Source: Lachnospiraceae bacterium (GTDB lineage Bacteria > Bacillota > Clostridia > Lachnospirales > Lachnospiraceae). Taken from it: DNA of 36,122 bases. The stretch is taken from assembly GCA_022796475.1 (NCBI GenBank), contig JAAWIS010000032.1:1-36122 (forward strand), read 5' to 3'. Positions within the stretch are counted from its first letter, which is position 1; every line of letters starts with the position of its first letter. Positions 34,902-36,122 of this stretch are shown here, in pieces. Under the pieces are notes generated by a model that saw only the letters and a list, made by a program, of their open reading frames with translations, was not told the origin of the DNA and did not search any database. A program made the translations under genes and the position numbers.

Positions 34902-35959
34902 AGATTATTTATGGGAATCGAAATGACGGAATTTGCATCCTGCGATGCTTTGGGTATGATGGGCAGGTGGAACTGCCAAAAGAGATACATGGTACTTTTG
35001 TGACGGAATTGGGACCGTATCTATTTTCGGAAACGGTAAGGCGTCAGGAGCCGGGAAGACTGTATTTTGCGGATCTTTCGGAAGAGGAGGCTGGAAATGG
35101 TTTTACGGGGGAAAATGGAAATGAGCAGCAGGAAGAAAGGGAACAGGAAACTTTAAGAGCGCTGCTTCGGGCAGATGCATTGGCGGACGGAACACCCGCC
35201 TTAAAAGGAATGGCCTTACGTTCTCTTTCCCTTCCGGAACATCTGAAAAAAATCGGTGCTTATGCCTGCTATAACTGTGGGAATCTGGAGTTTCTGGAGT
35301 TTTTTGGAGCGCTGAAAGATTTAGGAGCCGGACTTTTCACAGGATGCCACAGGATGGCCCGTATTCACCTGCATATGGAATTTGGCGAAACCTGCTGCCT
35401 GAAAGAAGTATTGGCAGAGCTGCGCCAAACGCTCCGTGTGGCCTTTATCGATCAGCAGGGAACAATTTGGGCCAAGCTGCTGTTTCCGGAATATTATGAG
35501 GAGTCCATTGAAAATACACCAGCCAGAATCCTGACTCAGGAAATGCATGGATGCGGCCATCGATACCGGAATGCCTTTAGTGGGAAAGAGTTTCAGTATT
35601 GGACTTATGATAAACTGTTCCCTCATATTCAGGTTCAGGAAAAACCGGAGCTGGTAACCGAATTAGTAATGGGGAGGCTGATGTACCCGGTGCAGCTAAA
35701 AGAGGACAGGAAGAGAATTTATGAGGAATATTCTTCTACCCATGGCCGGGAGATTTTAAGGGTGGCACAAAAGCAGCAGGATATGGACCTGCTGAAATTT
35801 GCGGCTGCTTCCTCCTGGTGTAGTGAGGAATGTCTGGAGGAAATGTTAGAAGAAGGAGGCTGTGAAGGAAATGCACAGGCACTGGGGATACTAATGGATA
35901 TCCGCTATCAGAAAAAGGAGAATTCCAGGAAAAAAGGGAAGAATCGGTTTACACTGTAA
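34898..35959 (+). CDS. Unrecognised protein with a short BspA-type leucine-rich repeat region
   Basis: A 353-residue protein whose ATG overlaps the topB stop (ATGA), so the two are probably translated together. Residues about 105-165 have a BspA/LRR_5-like pattern: LRSLSLPEHLKKIGAYACYN, LEFLEFFGALKDLGAGLF and MARIHLHMEF. A Glu/Gln-rich stretch lies at about 65-85. The C-terminal third is helical, rich in Glu and Cys (WCSEECLEEMLEEGG), and ends in a basic tail. No signal peptide or membrane segment is seen, so it should be cytoplasmic, unlike surface BspA proteins. I cannot assign a function; coupling with topB hints at DNA or structural regulation. Confidence 0.6.
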   Translation: MKIIYGNRNDGICILRCFGYDGQVELPKEIHGTFVTELGPYLFSETVRRQEPGRLYFADLSEEEAGNGFTGENGNEQQEEREQETLRALLRADALADGTPALKGMALRSLSLPEHLKKIGAYACYNCGNLEFLEFFGALKDLGAGLFTGCHRMARIHLHMEFGETCCLKEVLAELRQTLRVAFIDQQGTIWAKLLFPEYYEESIENTPARILTQEMHGCGHRYRNAFSGKEFQYWTYDKLFPHIQVQEKPELVTELVMGRLMYPVQLKEDRKRIYEEYSSTHGREILRVAQKQQDMDLLKFAAASSWCSEECLEEMLEEGGCEGNAQALGILMDIRYQKKENSRKKGKNRFTL

Positions 35960-36039
35960 ATATTGCCGTCAGGAATGTGACGAAAACCTGGCATTCAAGC
36001 TGTATCATTGGGTAAAATGAATGCTAGTGTTCTGTCTGC

Positions 36040-36068
36040 TTGATAAATATGGTAATATATGGTATCAT
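36040..36068 (+). promoter_or_regulatory. Predicted promoter of the last, partial gene
   Basis: TTGATA (36040-36045) and TATCAT (36063-36068) are 17 bases apart in an AT-rich stretch. Confidence 0.5.
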
Positions 36069-36090
36069 AAAAATAAAAAGGTGTGATACT

Positions 36091-36122
36091 ATGGCAAGAC
36101 CAAAAAAATATATTATCTCTTT
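36091..36122 (+). CDS. Start of a probable transposase, cut by the window edge
   Basis: Only the first ten codons are present: MARPKKYIIS. This N terminus resembles IS630-type transposases, which begin with a similar basic peptide before the helix-turn-helix. AAGGTG lies 8 bases upstream. With so few residues the family is a guess. The gap 35960-36090 holds its promoter but no recognised inverted-repeat end. Confidence 0.4.
   Translation, partial: MARPKKYIIS

Overview
The window looks like a chromosomal segment of an anaerobic gut clostridium of the Lachnospiraceae type. The signs are moderate GC, strong AGGAGG ribosome-binding sites, frequent TTG/GTG starts, a T-box leader, a class B sortase, an agr-like GHKL/LytTR pair and an F-type ATP synthase whose c subunit carries the sodium-binding residues. 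This placement is inference from gene content; there is no rRNA in the window.

Layout, left to right. (1) 1-4.7 kb: a structured intergenic stretch, a PHP-type histidinol-phosphatase, a large tandem-WYL regulator running convergently into it with a 42-base 3' overlap, and a divergent LacI-family regulator. (2) 4.7-12.7 kb: a catabolic locus consisting of a cupin, two divergent isocitrate lyase/PEP mutase superfamily enzymes and a complete branched-chain-amino-acid-type (Liv) ABC importer (lipoprotein, two permeases, two ATPases). A LacI-type operator lies in front of the cupin and a terminator closes the operon. (3) 12.7-16.6 kb: a dispersed hairpin-rich repeat, the RNA ligase RtcB, a 627-base gap, an SPFH/slipin protein and a lone EIIA-Glc protein. 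The gap holds an RNA that folds as a circularly permuted tRNA (T arm before D arm, acceptor stem closed by a short loop, ends leaving through the anticodon stem). This RtcB / permuted tRNA-like RNA / slipin cassette is the most interesting system here. (4) 16.6-18.2 kb: a candidate small RNA, a decayed tyrosine recombinase beside tRNA-Gly(GCC), and a sortase B. (5) 18.3-25.7 kb: the complete ATP synthase operon atpZ-atpI-atpB-E-F-H-A-G-D-C. (6) 25.8-29.5 kb: tRNA-Ala(CGC), a NERD-domain protein, and aspS behind a long T-box leader whose specifier reads AAC (Asn). AspRS itself has the Asp-His-Gly-Gly signature associated with non-discriminating enzymes. (7) 29.5-36.1 kb: a second copy of the dispersed repeat, a FlxA-like coiled-coil protein, an agr-like histidine kinase/response regulator pair, DNA topoisomerase III with an overlapping unrecognised LRR-like gene, and the first codons of a probable transposase.

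How the parts work together. The Liv importer and the two PEP-mutase-like enzymes probably import and cleave one small organic acid or amino-acid-derived substrate under local LacI control. RtcB, the tRNA-like RNA and slipin form a plausible RNA-repair module. The slipin leader has two mutually exclusive pairings, one of which covers its ribosome-binding site. The T-box ties AspRS supply to uncharged tRNA-Asn, which fits the indirect Asp-tRNA(Asn) amidation route.
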